Shown: in pieces, positions 27,601 to 36,100 of the stretch
Layout: every line of letters starts with the position of its first letter
How positions within the stretch are numbered: position 1 is the first letter of the stretch
NCBI GenBank assembly: GCA_008638375.1
Contig: CM018036.1
Span: 11,470,328-11,534,327 of the forward strand
Length of the DNA: 64,000 nucleotides
Source: Nyssa sinensis
Taxonomy: Eukaryota > Streptophyta > Magnoliopsida > Cornales > Nyssaceae
Direction of reading: 5' to 3'
The notes under the pieces: model-generated
The model's input: only the letters and a program-made list of their open reading frames with translations
Told to the model about the DNA's origin: nothing
The model's database searches: none
Made by a program: the position numbers and the translations under genes

Positions 27601-30600
27601 GTACCGCTCCTCCTTGCATTTGCTTTCAAGATGCCAATATACCATAAAATGAAGGGAGTTGGAAAAAAAAAAAAAAAAGATTGCATTAGCAAAGATATAA
27701 AATTCTGGTTTAAACAACATAGCTACAGGAATAAATTTTTATAAAGGATATCTATAGTTAGCATCTGCACCCTTTCCTGCAAAATTATATCACAAATAGA
27801 TAAACTACTAGAGTTTCATCTTTTGCTTCTCCCATAGGTTAGCTATTTATCAATCAGATTCCCCAAATTTTTAAGGCAAAAACAGCATAAAATGATCCTT
27901 TATTGCAAAGCAGCAACCAAATTTACAACACCAGATTCACTCTCAACATGCAATTCCTCAATATTGCTGTGCATGCAACTTAAAATATAAATTTCTGTTG
28001 CTGACGTGCACACTGAGCACTGGATACCAAGCACAAAAGAATCAACACGTCTATGTATTAATAAATTTAATTCCATATGACTAATTAGTTCATGCATGAG
28101 TGTGCAGCGTTTTCATTTGGTTGACTGGTGTGATTCGTGTGAATGACATCATATAAACACATGTTTGCCACCCAACAGCCACACATCAGGAAAAATTAAC
28201 ACAAAAACCAAGTATGAAATATTTGCACCCCCCACCACCAAACGAAAAAGAAAAGAAAAAATAACTCCTGTCAAAAAGGAAACCTCATATTCAATGCTCA
28301 CTTGGTCAACTTTGCCTCCACCAAAACACTGGGAATCTGGGATGCATAACATGCATATGACATTTCATTGGATTGACTAAAAAAGCCACTTGGCACCTTT
28401 ACAAACATTCAAAGACAGTATTATTTGAGCCAAATCAAAAAGTTAGTATGCCGTGGACAGAAGAAGCAAGCATTGCTTTGCCCAGACTCACACCAATTCA
28501 TCTTAGTGCAACCCTCAGCATGCTTGCTTTGCCCAATCTCACGCCAATTCATCTTAGTGGAACCCTCAAGCCATGACTTAGTTAACTAGCTTATAATTGT
28601 CTATTATATGATCAGACCACTTGTCTTTGTCTGCCTAGTATCAGTTGTATTGTGTGTGTATGTGTTTTTGTGTGTGAATGTGCATGTTCTTGAGATGAGG
28701 ACGGAGGAGGAGGAAGGCGGGGGCAGGAACATGTTATGCATAAAAGTTAGTTCACAAGGCATGACATTTGAACTTTCAAGCACATGGATCAGTTAAAGAG
28801 TTACTCAGAAGGTAACAAATAACCCAACAACACCAGGACAAATCATGAGGACCACATCCTATAATTTCCAGGAATTGTTCCAGAAAAAAAGTAACAGTAT
28901 CATCTATCAGAGGGCCGATATCTTACATGAAAGAAACTTTTAGGAAAAATTATTGGATACATAATACATTACCAGGTGGACTTTGTCAGTTTTAGATCCA
29001 GCAGACTTCCGACGCCCTCCAGATTTTACCTCCTGAGCTATCCGACTTTGGGACTGTGGCAGAGAAAAGAGTCTCAAGTTCTGACACATCAAATTCTGGT
29101 CCACTAGGATTAGAAGGTATAACATCAGTAATTTATAGGGGGTAATATTAAAAAGTAAAAGGCGCACAATCACAGCTCAAATGCAATGACTTAGAAACTA
29201 TTTGTATCTGTCTGCATGTCTGAGTCTCTGTGTGAAAGAAATGCACACTTAGGCAACCAAGCTATGGACTAAATGGCCATGAATCATTACTGACCAGCTA
29301 CTGAATAATTTTTTGGAATTGCAGCAGAAGTAATTATGAGAGGAAAAAGAACATTTTGTCATGGTAAATTAGAAAGTTGAATTGGCAAGAGAAGTTGCAA
29401 TACGTTTGAGGATCTCCATATCTTTGCAATTCTTCCCATAAGCTTCCTTGCAATACCCTGGTCACCTTGCTCCAATGCAGTGGCTTTAAGGTAGATCTTC
29501 GAGGTGCTGAAGCTGGCAACATCCCTGCAGGACGTGAAAGCCCACGCCCTCTTCCTGAAGACAATCCTCTTGCATCTGCAGCTGGTCCTTTAGTACCAAA
29601 GGGTGGCGGAGGGGGAGGTGCACCACCTGGAGGTCTAGGTGCTCCAGGTGGAGGAGGGGGGCCAGGTGCACGACCTCCTGGAGGAGGTGGTGGAGGTGGC
29701 GCTCCACGTGATGGGGGAGGTGGTGGAGGTGGGCCTCCAATTGCAGGAGGCGGAGGAGGAGGTGGGGCTCCACGCATTGGAGGAGGTGGTGGAGGTGGTG
29801 CACCACGAATTGGAGGAGGTGGCGGAGGGGGGACTCCACGCATTGGAGGAGGTGGCGGAGGGGGGACTCCACGCATTGGAGGAGGCGGTGGAGGAGGGGC
29901 TCGAGAAAAAGGAGGTGGGGGTGGGGGTGGGGTTGGGGGTGCAGCACCACCAGAAGGAGGAGGAGGAGGAGGAGGTGGGGGTGGTGGAGCACCACCTGAA
30001 GGAGGGGGTGGGGGTGGCGGAGGCGGCGGAGGTGGAGGTGGAGGTGAGCACTATACAGAAAATGAGGAGATGGCACTCCACGCATAGGTGGTGGTGGAGG
30101 AGGTGGTGGCGGAGTACCATGAATAGCATGTGGAGGTGGAGGTGGAGGAGGTGGAATAGAAACTGATGCAAATATCGGGGGAGCGGGTGGTGGCGGAGGA
30201 GGTGGAACACCTGACACTGTCACAGGTGCAGCTGCAGCTGCAGCTGCAGAAACCCCTGCCTTCCAAGGGGGCGGAGGAGGGGGAGGCGGCAAAACTTTAC
30301 CAACATTCTGCATGCTGAATGGAGGGGAGGGGGAGGGGGAGGGGTTACTTGAGGGGATTCCCCATGAGCTTGCAGGTGGAGGTGGAGGTGGAGGCGGAGG
30401 CGGAGGCAGAGGTGGAGAAGTTAAAAAACCGGCACTTGTGTGTATATGGTGGAGGCAGAGGTGGAGGAGGAGGAGGAGACATACTTGTTGCTTCCAACTG
30501 CATAGTGGGGGCAGGGGGGGAAGATTTGGAGGAAAAGGAATACAAGGAAGTGCTCGAATAGGGAGGTGGAGGTGGAGGTGGAGGTGGAGGGGGTGGATGT

Positions 30601-33600
30601 GGACGTGGACGTGGGGAGTCCTGAGTTTCTACTCCACGCAGAATTGTCTCAGGATTTTGTACGGAAAAAGCATTTGAGCATTCATTAAAAGATGGAGGAG
30701 GAGGGGGAACAACTTGGTGAGGACCAGGATGTGGTGGTGGTGAGGTCGAAGATGTCATTTGAACTAGAGGTTCACCTGACGGTGGACAAGAAGCGCTCTT
30801 CACTGATGCATGGTCTGCACTTCTCATAGGATCCACTTCATGACTCGGCAGTTCGGGGATATCATCACCTGGAATTCACAGCTGCAGAAGCATTAACAAA
30901 AGGAGCCTTTGATTTTCCAACCGCATGAGAATCCTTCACAAGGGCTAGTGCAGCTGGTGCACTGTTATATCTTGATGGCGGATAGGATACATGCATTGAA
31001 TTAGTGTGAGGACCTTTGTTAGTAGGGATCCAACGAGAAACCACATTTGGCTTTGCCAGTCTTGTAACAGTGCCCTGAGATTCTTGCTGTTTAACCTTTT
31101 GTTTAGCAACAACTGAATCTGCAGCTGGTTTTGTGTTCGAAGTTGGCTGTTTTTTTGGTGTTGGGGGGAGTGATTTATCAGATTTTTGTCTAGAAACAGC
31201 AGAAATTGATTGCTGATGTGAACCCTGCCTTTTTGAATTCTTCTGTATGACAATGTCGTCACTATCTTGCCTATTCTCTCTGTCTTCTGACTTGCCACAG
31301 ACATCTGCAGTTCCAACCTTGGTTTCCATATTACTGGAAACATCAGCAACCGCTACAGTAGAATCATTGTCGCTATCATCTAAAGCAGCAGCTTTCTCCT
31401 GCATGAAAATTAGAATTCATCTTGCCATCCTGTTTGTGATTCCCATCATCTGATGCACAGTCTTGAAATGCATGAGGTTCCACATCCTCCTTCCAAACTA
31501 CGTTATGATTCTCATCATCCTGCATGCTGTCTTGAACCATATGAGTATCCAAGTCCCCCTTACCATCCTGTCCATCTACTACATTGCTGAAGATCTCTTC
31601 AACCTCAAAAAATTCCTCAGGTGAAGCGCTTTCTCCCTCATTCACATCTTCACTTGCCACTTCTGAGGTAATAATAGATGCAACACCATCAGCATCCGAA
31701 AAGAGTACCTGATACAGATATGAGCATGCATTCAACCCCTACAGCTTCAGCAAAACGACATTTCACATAAGTATAACAACACCTACCTCTGCTTTGAAAT
31801 CCTTTGGAAACTGGTCCTTCGCTTCCCACAGAACATCAACTTCATCGCGGTTCAACATCAACACATTTGACCTGATAAATGCTGTGTGGAACATAACTCT
31901 GAACATCATTTCCTCCCTTTCCAGATCATCATCCAAATGGAATGCACTCAAGAACAACATCCCCTTGAATACGGCAACGAATATTTATTTTAACTAGTGC
32001 ACACTCTGCCTGCAGTTAGAAGTTCAGTAGTTAGAAGTTCAGTCAGGAGAAAGAGGGGAGAGATAGATAGAACAAATCTTGGTTTCATCCTTTAGCTTTC
32101 AAATGTGTAAATTTGGTGTTACCTGTCGGTAGTGGCGAGTATGTCTTTTTGTCTTTGAGGTCGAAAACAGAAGCTTAGAACTTCTATTGGCTGTAGTTGA
32201 AGAAGGATCCTGACCATAAACGCGAACTACAGGTCGACAACCCTTTCCCCCATCAAACAAGGGAAGGACTCTAAGTATGATACAATCCAAAGCTAGAGGT
32301 GTATCTGACGGTGGCCAATCCGAACCCAAAAAGTTCCTTCTGGAAATGTACTGAAGATACCTCAGCTGGGAAGGCTGTGGATTTAAAGGAGACAAGAGAT
32401 GAAGAAGCTCCCTTGGAGCTTGCTTGTATACCATTTCAAGAGTCTTCTGCTCACCATTGTACTGTTTTCTGTATAACAGAAGGCCCGCAAGCATGAAAGC
32501 GAGCACAGGCCATCCTCCTCTTTCACAATGCATCAACAGCACGTTCTGCTGCCCCTCCAGTGACAACCAGCTCTCACTGGATCGCAGGAAGTGATGGATC
32601 ATCTCCAATGGTAACAGAGGGCACCCCTCATATTGCCGAGGGTAATCCATAACTGTCATATCATACTGAGACAATATGTCTGAAATTTGGCTCCTCCTTT
32701 CCCCTTCTCTGAAGTTAAAAACCATGAAAGAAGCATCGGGATAGTGGTCCTGTAGCTGAGCTACAATACCACCCATGTACATTTTGTACTCATCTTCTTC
32801 CAATACATCAGTAGAGAAGCAACAATCAAACACTGCAAATGAAGAAAAAAGAATAGGATAACATTAGCTAAAAGGATCACAAAATTATGAACCTACCATC
32901 CTCACAAGAAAGGGGGAAAACAAGAATAAAGAAAATTTTGAACTTTGGAAGTGTAGAATAACCTCTTCTGAATATCTGAAACAATTGTTCACAATAAGAA
33001 TGTAAGCAATTATAGGGGAAAATATAGAGGAAATCCAACTCACATGAAAACAGTAATATATCATATAAAAAGCCTCCCATTTTCCCTACTCATTAAATTC
33101 CAATCCCTTACAAAAGAAATAAGAAATTGATGAATTTGTGGCATGGGCAGGTTCCAAGGGTACTTCGCAACTGAAACCATTTTATGTACACAAGACAATT
33201 GAAAAAGTGTGAAATATGGAATCAATTTCTGAGAATATCGGTGCACAAGTTATGCAGTCACAGTATTCCTAACTTTCAGGTGATTTCAAAACTCTACGTT
33301 ACTAATTAGTAAGCTTTACAACATTGTAATCTTAATTCATAATAAATACAAGTTATACAACTACACACCAATGAGAGAGAGAGCGAGAGAGAGAGAGACG
33401 AGGGGGGAGGGTGTTACTTATCACTATCATGTGCAAACAGAGAAATGCAACAATTTCGAAACAGTACATAAAGGCGTTGGAACTTAAATAAGAGATTAGC
33501 ATTCTAATTAATCCCTCAAAATACAAAATCCCCAATGCAGCACGCCAAAATGAAGATCAAAAACTTAATAGTTCAGCAAATTAAGCAAAAACTGCACGAA

Positions 33601-33833
33601 AATATCACATAATCAGCGAGTACACAACTTCGAAACAAAAGAAAAAAAATGGCATAAAAACATCACATTTACAATTGCGTCTGCATTCTCTGCCGAACTC
33701 GAAATTCACAAAACTCCCAATTCGAGCAGAGAAAAAATTGAGCTAAAAAAAAAAACATACCGTAGACTCTCTCGGATATCTCGAGAAGCCGATCCGGCGG
33801 CTTCCGATAAAAGAACCTTCTGAACAGCGCCAT
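9637..33833 (-). CDS. Class II formin (PTEN-C2, FH1, FH2), 16 exons, 3' end missing
   Basis: Formins nucleate and elongate unbranched actin filaments. Class II plant formins (AtFH13/14/18/20 type) carry a PTEN-like lipid-binding domain instead of a membrane anchor. Exons 1-2 encode the PTEN-like domain (residues ~1-261) with H126-C127-E-R-G-G-W-P. The catalytic Arg of HCxxGxxR is replaced by Pro, so it should bind phosphoinositide but not hydrolyse it, as known for the class. Exon 3 starts the C2 part. Exon 4 holds an acidic linker and a very long poly-Pro FH1 with repeated MRG(V/A)PPPPPPP blocks. Its end plus exons 5-16 encode FH2 (LKPLHWSKVTR; LGNTLNQGTARG; YFGEDPARCPF). The last FH2 exon(s) are not seen. 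The frame breaks at about 31940, 31406, 30872, 30425, 30047 and 29025. Splice sites are canonical except a GC donor after exon 12. Family assignment is certain; functional integrity is not. Confidence 0.92.
9807..9875 (-). CDS. Formin exon 15 (FH2)
   Basis: 69 nt, acceptor ctatttag|ACTTTG, donor GTGGTG|gtaata. It encodes TLKDFIGVAETEVASVTNLY and then SVV. Confidence 0.9.
9957..10081. repeat. Inverted-repeat (hairpin) element in formin intron 14
   Basis: The left arm 9960-10006 (aaatgcatctatatatac...agaacaatag) pairs with the right arm 10038-10080 (attgttcttgtgtatatata...catttaaa) with few mismatches. The size and AT-rich arms suggest a small MITE. No target-site duplication was assigned. Confidence 0.5.
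10317..10433 (-). CDS. Formin exon 14 (FH2)
   Basis: 117 nt, acceptor cattgcag|ATACAA, donor CGTAAG|gtattc. It encodes IQLKSLAEEMQAIIKGLEK through ASENDGPVSEIFRK. Confidence 0.92.
10534..10605 (-). CDS. Formin exon 13 (FH2)
   Basis: 72 nt, acceptor gcctcag|GTCCTT, donor TCAAAG|gttcac. It encodes VLASKSPALLDFHEDLVSLE and then AASK. Confidence 0.92.
10843..10973 (+). mobile_element. tRNA-derived SINE-like element
   Basis: The element begins with TGGCCCAGTGGTCG, a good RNA polymerase III box A. It has a weak box B-like block (gttgaagttcctgc) about 60 bp later, and ends in an A10 run. It lies in formin intron 12. The box B is degenerate and no clear target-site duplication was found. Confidence 0.5.
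11502..11596 (-). CDS. Formin exon 12 (FH2), GC donor
   Basis: 95 nt, acceptor atttcag|GTTCTG. It encodes SAIGFKLDSLLKLTDTRAS and then NNKMTLMNYLCK. The homologous exon ends at YLCK and exon 13 follows in phase 0, but the intron begins AAG|GCATGG (GC at 11501-11500) instead of GT. No in-phase GT was found close by. Confidence 0.88.
12599..13090 (+). pseudogene. LINE reverse-transcriptase fragment inside the copia element
   Basis: The frame reads GITEFYRKLCSERHKRRPN, then LDFNSISAEEAAFLERPFEG and CDGDKTP. This is the conserved linker just before the RT domain of plant LINEs. The fragment has stops and frame changes and ends abruptly near 13090, where copia sequence starts. Confidence 0.7.
13118..13772 (+). 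pseudogene. copia pol fragment (RT end and RNase H)
   Basis: It reads DPTLYQALVGSLVYLTITR at 13124, then YCDTKSAIQIDHN and FHKHTKHIQIDCH near 13540-13620, which is the copia RT/RNase H 3' end. It is interrupted by frame changes and an in-frame stop. Confidence 0.8.
15240..15321 (-). CDS. Formin exon 11 (FH2)
   Basis: 82 nt, acceptor ttattag|GTCCGG, donor AAGGG|gtaaga. It encodes VRNSFKLKDIMKKILYLGN and then TLNQGTARG. The GNTLNQG motif is the FH2 signature loop. Confidence 0.92.
15406..15456 (-). CDS. Formin exon 10 (FH2)
   Basis: 51 nt, acceptor attgtag|GTTTCA, donor GAAGAG|gtctgt. It encodes VSDFRKSLNTVNSACEE. Confidence 0.9.
15567..15647 (-). CDS. Formin exon 9 (FH2)
   Basis: 81 nt, acceptor tatttcag|TTCTTT, donor TCTCAG|gtttga. 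It encodes FFLELMKVPRVESKLRVFSF and then KIQFNSQ. The frame is intact. Confidence 0.92.
16549..17450. mobile_element. Non-autonomous MULE-like element, copy 1
   Basis: Ends are inverted (AGGATCAAAATTTC at left, its near complement at right before 17450). Flanks catataggc (16540-16548) and gacataggc (17451-17459) match at 7 of 9 bases. The interior carries fragments of the motif gaaacgtttcgg-type seen in the better-preserved copy at 50886. It is 902 bp, non-coding, in formin intron 8. Confidence 0.6.
17451..18775. other. Intron sequence without recognised features
   Basis: This is part of formin intron 8. An open frame of 142 codons (18168-18596, plus) has no recognisable domain or homologue. 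A (GA)n run lies at 18758-18775. Confidence 0.5.
18776..19002 (+). pseudogene. LINE zf-RVT fragment, left part (split by hAT)
   Basis: It reads PWKVVWCSKAPKKVDNLKRR, then CYMCNQEEESTNHLFIHC and KESWNLLFLLFGCPWP. The CxxC...H...HC zf-RVT pattern of plant LINEs is intact. It is interrupted at 19003 by a hAT element and resumes at 20644. Confidence 0.8.
19003..20643. mobile_element. Non-autonomous hAT transposon
   Basis: The left end CAGGGGCGGA and the right end (complement CAGGGGTGGA) are terminal inverted repeats of the plant hAT/Tip100 type. Flanks cccatggc (18995-19002) and cccatgat (20644-20651) fit an 8-bp hAT duplication with two mismatches. The interior has G/C-rich subterminal tracts (ggcaagtgcccc) and a long (TC)n run, but no transposase. 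It is 1641 bp. Confidence 0.75.
19212..19377. repeat. (TC)n / C-rich microsatellite
   Basis: Long pyrimidine tract with several pure (TC)n runs, the longest about 19344-19375. It lies inside the hAT element. Confidence 0.9.
20644..21333 (+). pseudogene. LINE 3' end (right part), with further inserted sequence
   Basis: Continues the LINE after the hAT. From about 21080 it reads like the LINE C-terminus and 3' UTR (WRRRNSRIFEGKIIPLSILK-like), then ttaatgaaattacacttatcaaaaaaat. The part 20720-21030 does not fit a LINE and is probably another insertion of unknown type. Confidence 0.6.
21607..21651. repeat. (GA)n microsatellite
   Basis: Interrupted GA/GATA run in formin intron 8. Confidence 0.85.
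21914..21955 (-). CDS. Formin exon 8 (42-nt micro-exon, FH2)
   Basis: Acceptor actgtatag|GGTTAC, donor GAACAG|gtctgt. It encodes GYTGDKESLGKCEQ, exactly the piece needed between exons 7 and 9. The next exon is more than 6 kb away. Confidence 0.9.
22129..22227 (-). CDS. Formin exon 7 (FH2)
   Basis: 99 nt, acceptor tcaacag|GCTGCA, donor CTTAAG|gtgaag. It encodes AAALAMDESILDADQVENLI and then KFCPTKEEMELLK. The frame is intact. Confidence 0.92.
22912..23479. repeat. Tandem duplication, 2 x 284 bp
   Basis: The segment starting with aatcttaagatgtt at about 22914 recurs at about 23198. The period is 284 bp and identity is high throughout (for example catctacatcaaatcataaa in both). It is non-coding, in formin intron 6. 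The second copy runs into LINE sequence after about 23477. Confidence 0.85.
23588..24668 (+). pseudogene. LINE ORF2 C-terminal remnant with 3' end
   Basis: Open segments read GEGSRVKFWEDLWCGEGTLK, then WKVNRDTKFTVESFYRRL, then a zf-RVT region with CVMCKEEGESLDHLLLHY. The last Cys of the usual HC pair is Tyr here. The 3' UTR ends with gatactttattgatcaaaaaaat. One frame change near 23930. It is 5'-truncated, as is usual for LINE insertions, and lies in formin intron 6. Confidence 0.82.
25033..25283 (+). mobile_element. Intact TRIM (miniature LTR retrotransposon)
   Basis: LTRs are 25033-25105 and 25213-25283, both starting TGTTGGAGGATTAAATACTT and ending TTTAACA. The primer-binding site TGGTATCAGAG starts at 25106, directly after the left LTR. 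A polypurine tract (gtgggggggagt) lies at about 25190-25201. The flanks agatc (25028-25032) and agatc (25284-25288) are a perfect 5-bp target-site duplication. The interior is 107 bp and non-coding, so replication depends on another element's enzymes. It sits in formin intron 6. Confidence 0.93.
25690..25806 (-). mobile_element. tRNA-derived SINE-like element
   Basis: On the minus strand it reads TTCCAAAGTGATAAAAGC (box A region), then GAGTTCAAGTCTGGTGCC (box B region), then a short tail ending in A7. This is the arrangement of a tRNA-derived SINE. Ends are approximate. Confidence 0.5.
26359..26430 (-). CDS. Formin exon 6 (FH2)
   Basis: 72 nt, acceptor tttgtag|ATTGAC, donor ATGATG|gtaagc. 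It reads IDLRRANNTEIMLTKVKMPL and then PDMM, the conserved FH2 segment for this class. The frame is intact. Confidence 0.92.
26431..28972. other. Formin intron 5, mostly unremarkable
   Basis: AT-rich, with no recognisable element apart from the short duplication at 28472-28573. A TG-rich tract occurs near 28645-28685. No hidden exon was needed or seen between exons 5 and 6. Confidence 0.5.
28472..28573. repeat. Tandem duplication, 2 x ~51 bp
   Basis: Both units contain ttgctttgccca, then ctcac-ccaattcatcttagtg, then aaccctca. Non-coding, in formin intron 5. Confidence 0.8.
28973..29103 (-). CDS. Formin exon 5 (FH2) with a one-base frame break
   Basis: Acceptor aatcctag|TGGACC, donor CACCTG|gtaatg, 131 nt. 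It reads TGPEFDVSELETLFSATVPK, then SGGRRKSAGSKTDKVHL after a shift at the AAAA run (29024-29027). The phases of exons 4 and 6 require 130 nt, so one base is extra. Confidence 0.88.
29404..31708 (-). CDS. Formin exon 4 (linker, FH1 poly-proline, start of FH2) with frame breaks
   Basis: Acceptor tatcag|GTACTC, donor CTCAAAC|gtattg, 2305 nt. It starts VLFSDADGVASII, passes an acidic linker and a Ser/Lys-rich stretch (DKSLPPTPKKQP), then hundreds of prolines, and ends in LKPLHWSKVTRVLQGSLWEE. The coding frame changes near 31406, 30872, 30425 and 30047. The net change (three of +1, one of -1) agrees with the exon length and the flanking phases. The first break could instead hide a small intron ending at tttcatgcag|GAG (31405). 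The plus strand here reads as poly-Gly and is only a shadow. Confidence 0.85.
31787..32009 (-). CDS. Formin exon 3 (C2 region) with a one-base frame break
   Basis: Acceptor ctgcag|GCAGAG, donor GCAGAG|gtaggt. The first part reads AECALVKINIRC to GDVVLECI; the second reads HLDDDLEREEMMF to WEAKDQFPKDFKAE in the next frame. The length is 223 nt, one more than a multiple of three, although both neighbours join in phase 0. One extra base at about 31939-31940 (gg) explains it. Unrepaired, the frame stops within a few codons. Confidence 0.88.
32123..32832 (-). CDS. Formin exon 2 (PTEN-like domain)
   Basis: Acceptor tttgcag|TG, donor CGACAG|gtaac, 710 nt, uninterrupted frame. It contains FNFREGERRSQI and the inactive phosphatase loop LLMHCERGGWPVLAFMLAG, and ends in HTRHYRQ. 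This exon alone identifies a class II formin. Confidence 0.92.
33374..33411. repeat. (GA)n microsatellite in formin intron 1
   Basis: GA-rich run followed by a G-rich tract between formin exons 1 and 2. Confidence 0.85.
33761..33833 (-). CDS. Formin exon 1 (start codon, PTEN-like domain)
   Basis: The ATG at 33833-33831 opens MALFRRFFYRKPPDRLLEIS, the conserved N-terminus of class II formins, which supports this start. The exon is 73 nt, ends in phase 1, and has donor TACG|gtatgt. It joins exon 2 to read ERVYVFDCCFS. Confidence 0.9.
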
Positions 33834-34517
33834 CTAATGGCGCTGTTGCTCCCCCGATCGGATCCAAAGCGTTGATTCAATATACCACCTTCCAGATCGA
33901 ATTGTTCCAATGCACAGCAGATCTCGTAAAACCCCAAATTCAATTATTTAAAAAAACAATATAAATTGATCAACGAATTAAAAGAGAAAGGATATGTAGA
34001 GAAGGTAGAATAGAGTTCGTATCAGAATTGCTTACAGCACTTGGGTCCAATATAATTATAAAGAAAAGTTAGAGAGAGGTATGGCAAATTGGGAATTCAG
34101 AAATAAGGAATTCTGTAGACGAGGGAGTGACAGTAGCGATTGGAGTTTGGATGCGTGTGTTAGGGTTTGCAGAGACTGCGAAATGGATGAGGAAAATGAT
34201 GATTACATGCGATCACATGGAGAGAGAAAGACAAACAGAGGGAGAAAGAGAGGAAGGCAGTGGACTGAAAAGGTGAATACACTTAGACCCCCGGTGCTCT
34301 GCAACTTGGTTGGCTCGATCGATCGAGGTGTGTGTACACGTGGCAAAGTCACAGAGATTCACAGACAGAGGAGAGAGAAAGTTTTAGAGAGAGAGAGCGG
34401 GAGTTGGCAATGCAGGTCTGGACTTGAGACAAGAGACGATGCTTGGGGAAAGGTGCGTGCGAATGCGATGTCGTAGGGGACCTTTTCTTAAAATTGGAGT
34501 TGTGTGTGTGTATATGC

Positions 34518-34564
<47 letters not shown>

Positions 34565-34960
34565 GGGGGGGGGCCGACGACAGCAATTGCTAAACGGCTC
34601 GATTATTTTCATCATTTTGGTCTGATCGCACTTTTCACTATTAGGTGCGTGCCTTTGTTGAAATGGCTGGCATCGATGGTCGTCGGGTGCACCCGGTGGT
34701 CCGGGTAACCTAATACCACTTTCATTTACGTCTGTAAATAAATTTGGATTAAATAATATGTGATTTAAATTTTAGTTATTAAAATAATTATTAGATTTAT
34801 TTTGCATGTAAAAATTTGACAGAAATATAAATTTTAATAGGTTAAAAATAATAAATTTTGAGAATAATTTTTTGATTATTTTTGAGTTAAAATTATAGTG
34901 AATTTTAAACATTAATTTTGGTGAGTTTATATGAAAATGTATTTTCTTCCATAAATAGAT
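33834..34960 (-). promoter_or_regulatory. Formin 5' flank / presumed promoter region
   Basis: This is the sequence upstream of the formin ATG. It holds GA-rich tracts at 34215-34260 and 34365-34402 and a compound microsatellite at 34499-34573. Such CT-rich tracts on the gene's sense strand are common in plant 5' leaders. No TATA box or start site could be assigned with confidence. Confidence 0.4.
34499..34573. repeat. Compound (GT)n-(GA)n-(G)n microsatellite
   Basis: GT run 34501-34532, GA run 34533-34553, then about 20 consecutive G. The G run is at the limit of what sequencing resolves reliably. Confidence 0.9.
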
Positions 34961-34964
34961 TAAG

Positions 34965-36100
34965 ATTATGTATTGGGTTATTCAAAATCATCACGGAGTG
35001 AATCAGAAATTGTCTTTAAATATCACCACTTAAAAATGGTAACTAAAAGCTTGAAACTTATAAAAAAGCTTGTATCACATATAGGATTGGTATAAGGCTT
35101 TTAAAGAGTATATATATAATTTCTTTGAACTGAAGGTTTGGGCCCTAAGGGCCATCCTAGCACATGCTTAGTTCACCGCACAAGCGAGTCGCCTGCCCTG
35201 AACCAGTTCGGGTTTGGGCCTTGGTTCACTATATATATATATATATATATATGAAAAAACTTCATTTAAATAATTTTTTGAAAGCATTGTCGTTTAAGTT
35301 ATCAGATTAATTAATTCTAATATTATCGTTTTGTTATTGCGTTTAGTTTTAGTTTAAATCCAAAAAATGACGTCGTTTTGCGATTAAATCTTTAGTTTGA
35401 ATTTTGACTGAATAGTCTTCTTCCCTACGGTTGTTCATTGAACAGTTGCAACTGTAAGTCTTTGTGTCTGTACTAAACTGACACGAATGTTCTATATAAA
35501 CACCACCTACGCACCTACATTCATAGCATTGAATTCATTTCATTACATATTCTATGGGTCAATAATTTCATAAAGTTTGTGAGAGTTCAAGTCACTGTCG
35601 TTTAAGTTACTAGATTAATTAATTCTAATGTTGTCGTTTTGCGATTGCGTTTGTTTTTGGTTTAAATCTAAAAAACAACGTCATTTTACGATTAAACTTT
35701 TGATTTGAATTTTGACTGAATCATCTTCTTTCCTACAATTGTTCATTGAACAGTTGCGACTGTAAGTCTTCATGTCTGTACCAAACTGACACGAATGCTC
35801 TATATAAACACCACCTACGCACCTACATTCATAGCATTTAATTAGTTTCATTATATATTCTTTGCGTAAGTAATTTCATAGATTTTGAGAGAGTTCAAGT
35901 CACTGATTTAGTTCACCAAGCACGCAGTTATAGTGCTTAACATCTGCGTGTACTCAATCATTATATCACAAGAAACGTACGACTAAAAACTCGTAAGCAC
36001 CACTACAAAACTTGTAATTCGTCTTAAGAACATTGTGTAAAACATAAACCTTGATCACTGTTTCAATTTTTACAATTCTGTAAGTGTTCTTGTTTATTAT
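34965..36100 (+). mobile_element. Solo-LTR-like copy of a copia-type LTR, plus orientation
   Basis: It shares blocks in the same order with 51890-52880 on the opposite strand: attgggtt-ctcaaaatcat, atatcaccactt-aaaat, gagtatatata, then ctatataaacacc (TATA), ttcacca-gcacgcagtt and gtaagcaccactac. No coding sequence is attached. The left edge is undefined, and the right edge may be ttattatca at about 36092. Confidence 0.55.
35283..35898. repeat. Tandem duplication, 2 x 308 bp, each with a TATA box
   Basis: Unit 1 is 35283-35590 and unit 2 35591-35898. Both contain tcgtttaagtta, gattgcgtttg-like, gaacagttgc, ctgacacgaatg and ctatataaacaccacctacg. A third partial start (gtcactg) follows at 35899. 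It lies within the LTR-like copy. Confidence 0.88.

Noticed and set aside
29467..30677. Plus-strand open frames giving poly-Gly proteins
   Set aside because: They are the antisense of the formin FH1 repeat; composition alone keeps them open.
28973..32009. Programmed ribosomal frameshifting to explain the +1 breaks
   Set aside because: Six or more separate shifts in one message, with no shared slippery signal, is not plausible; extra bases are simpler.
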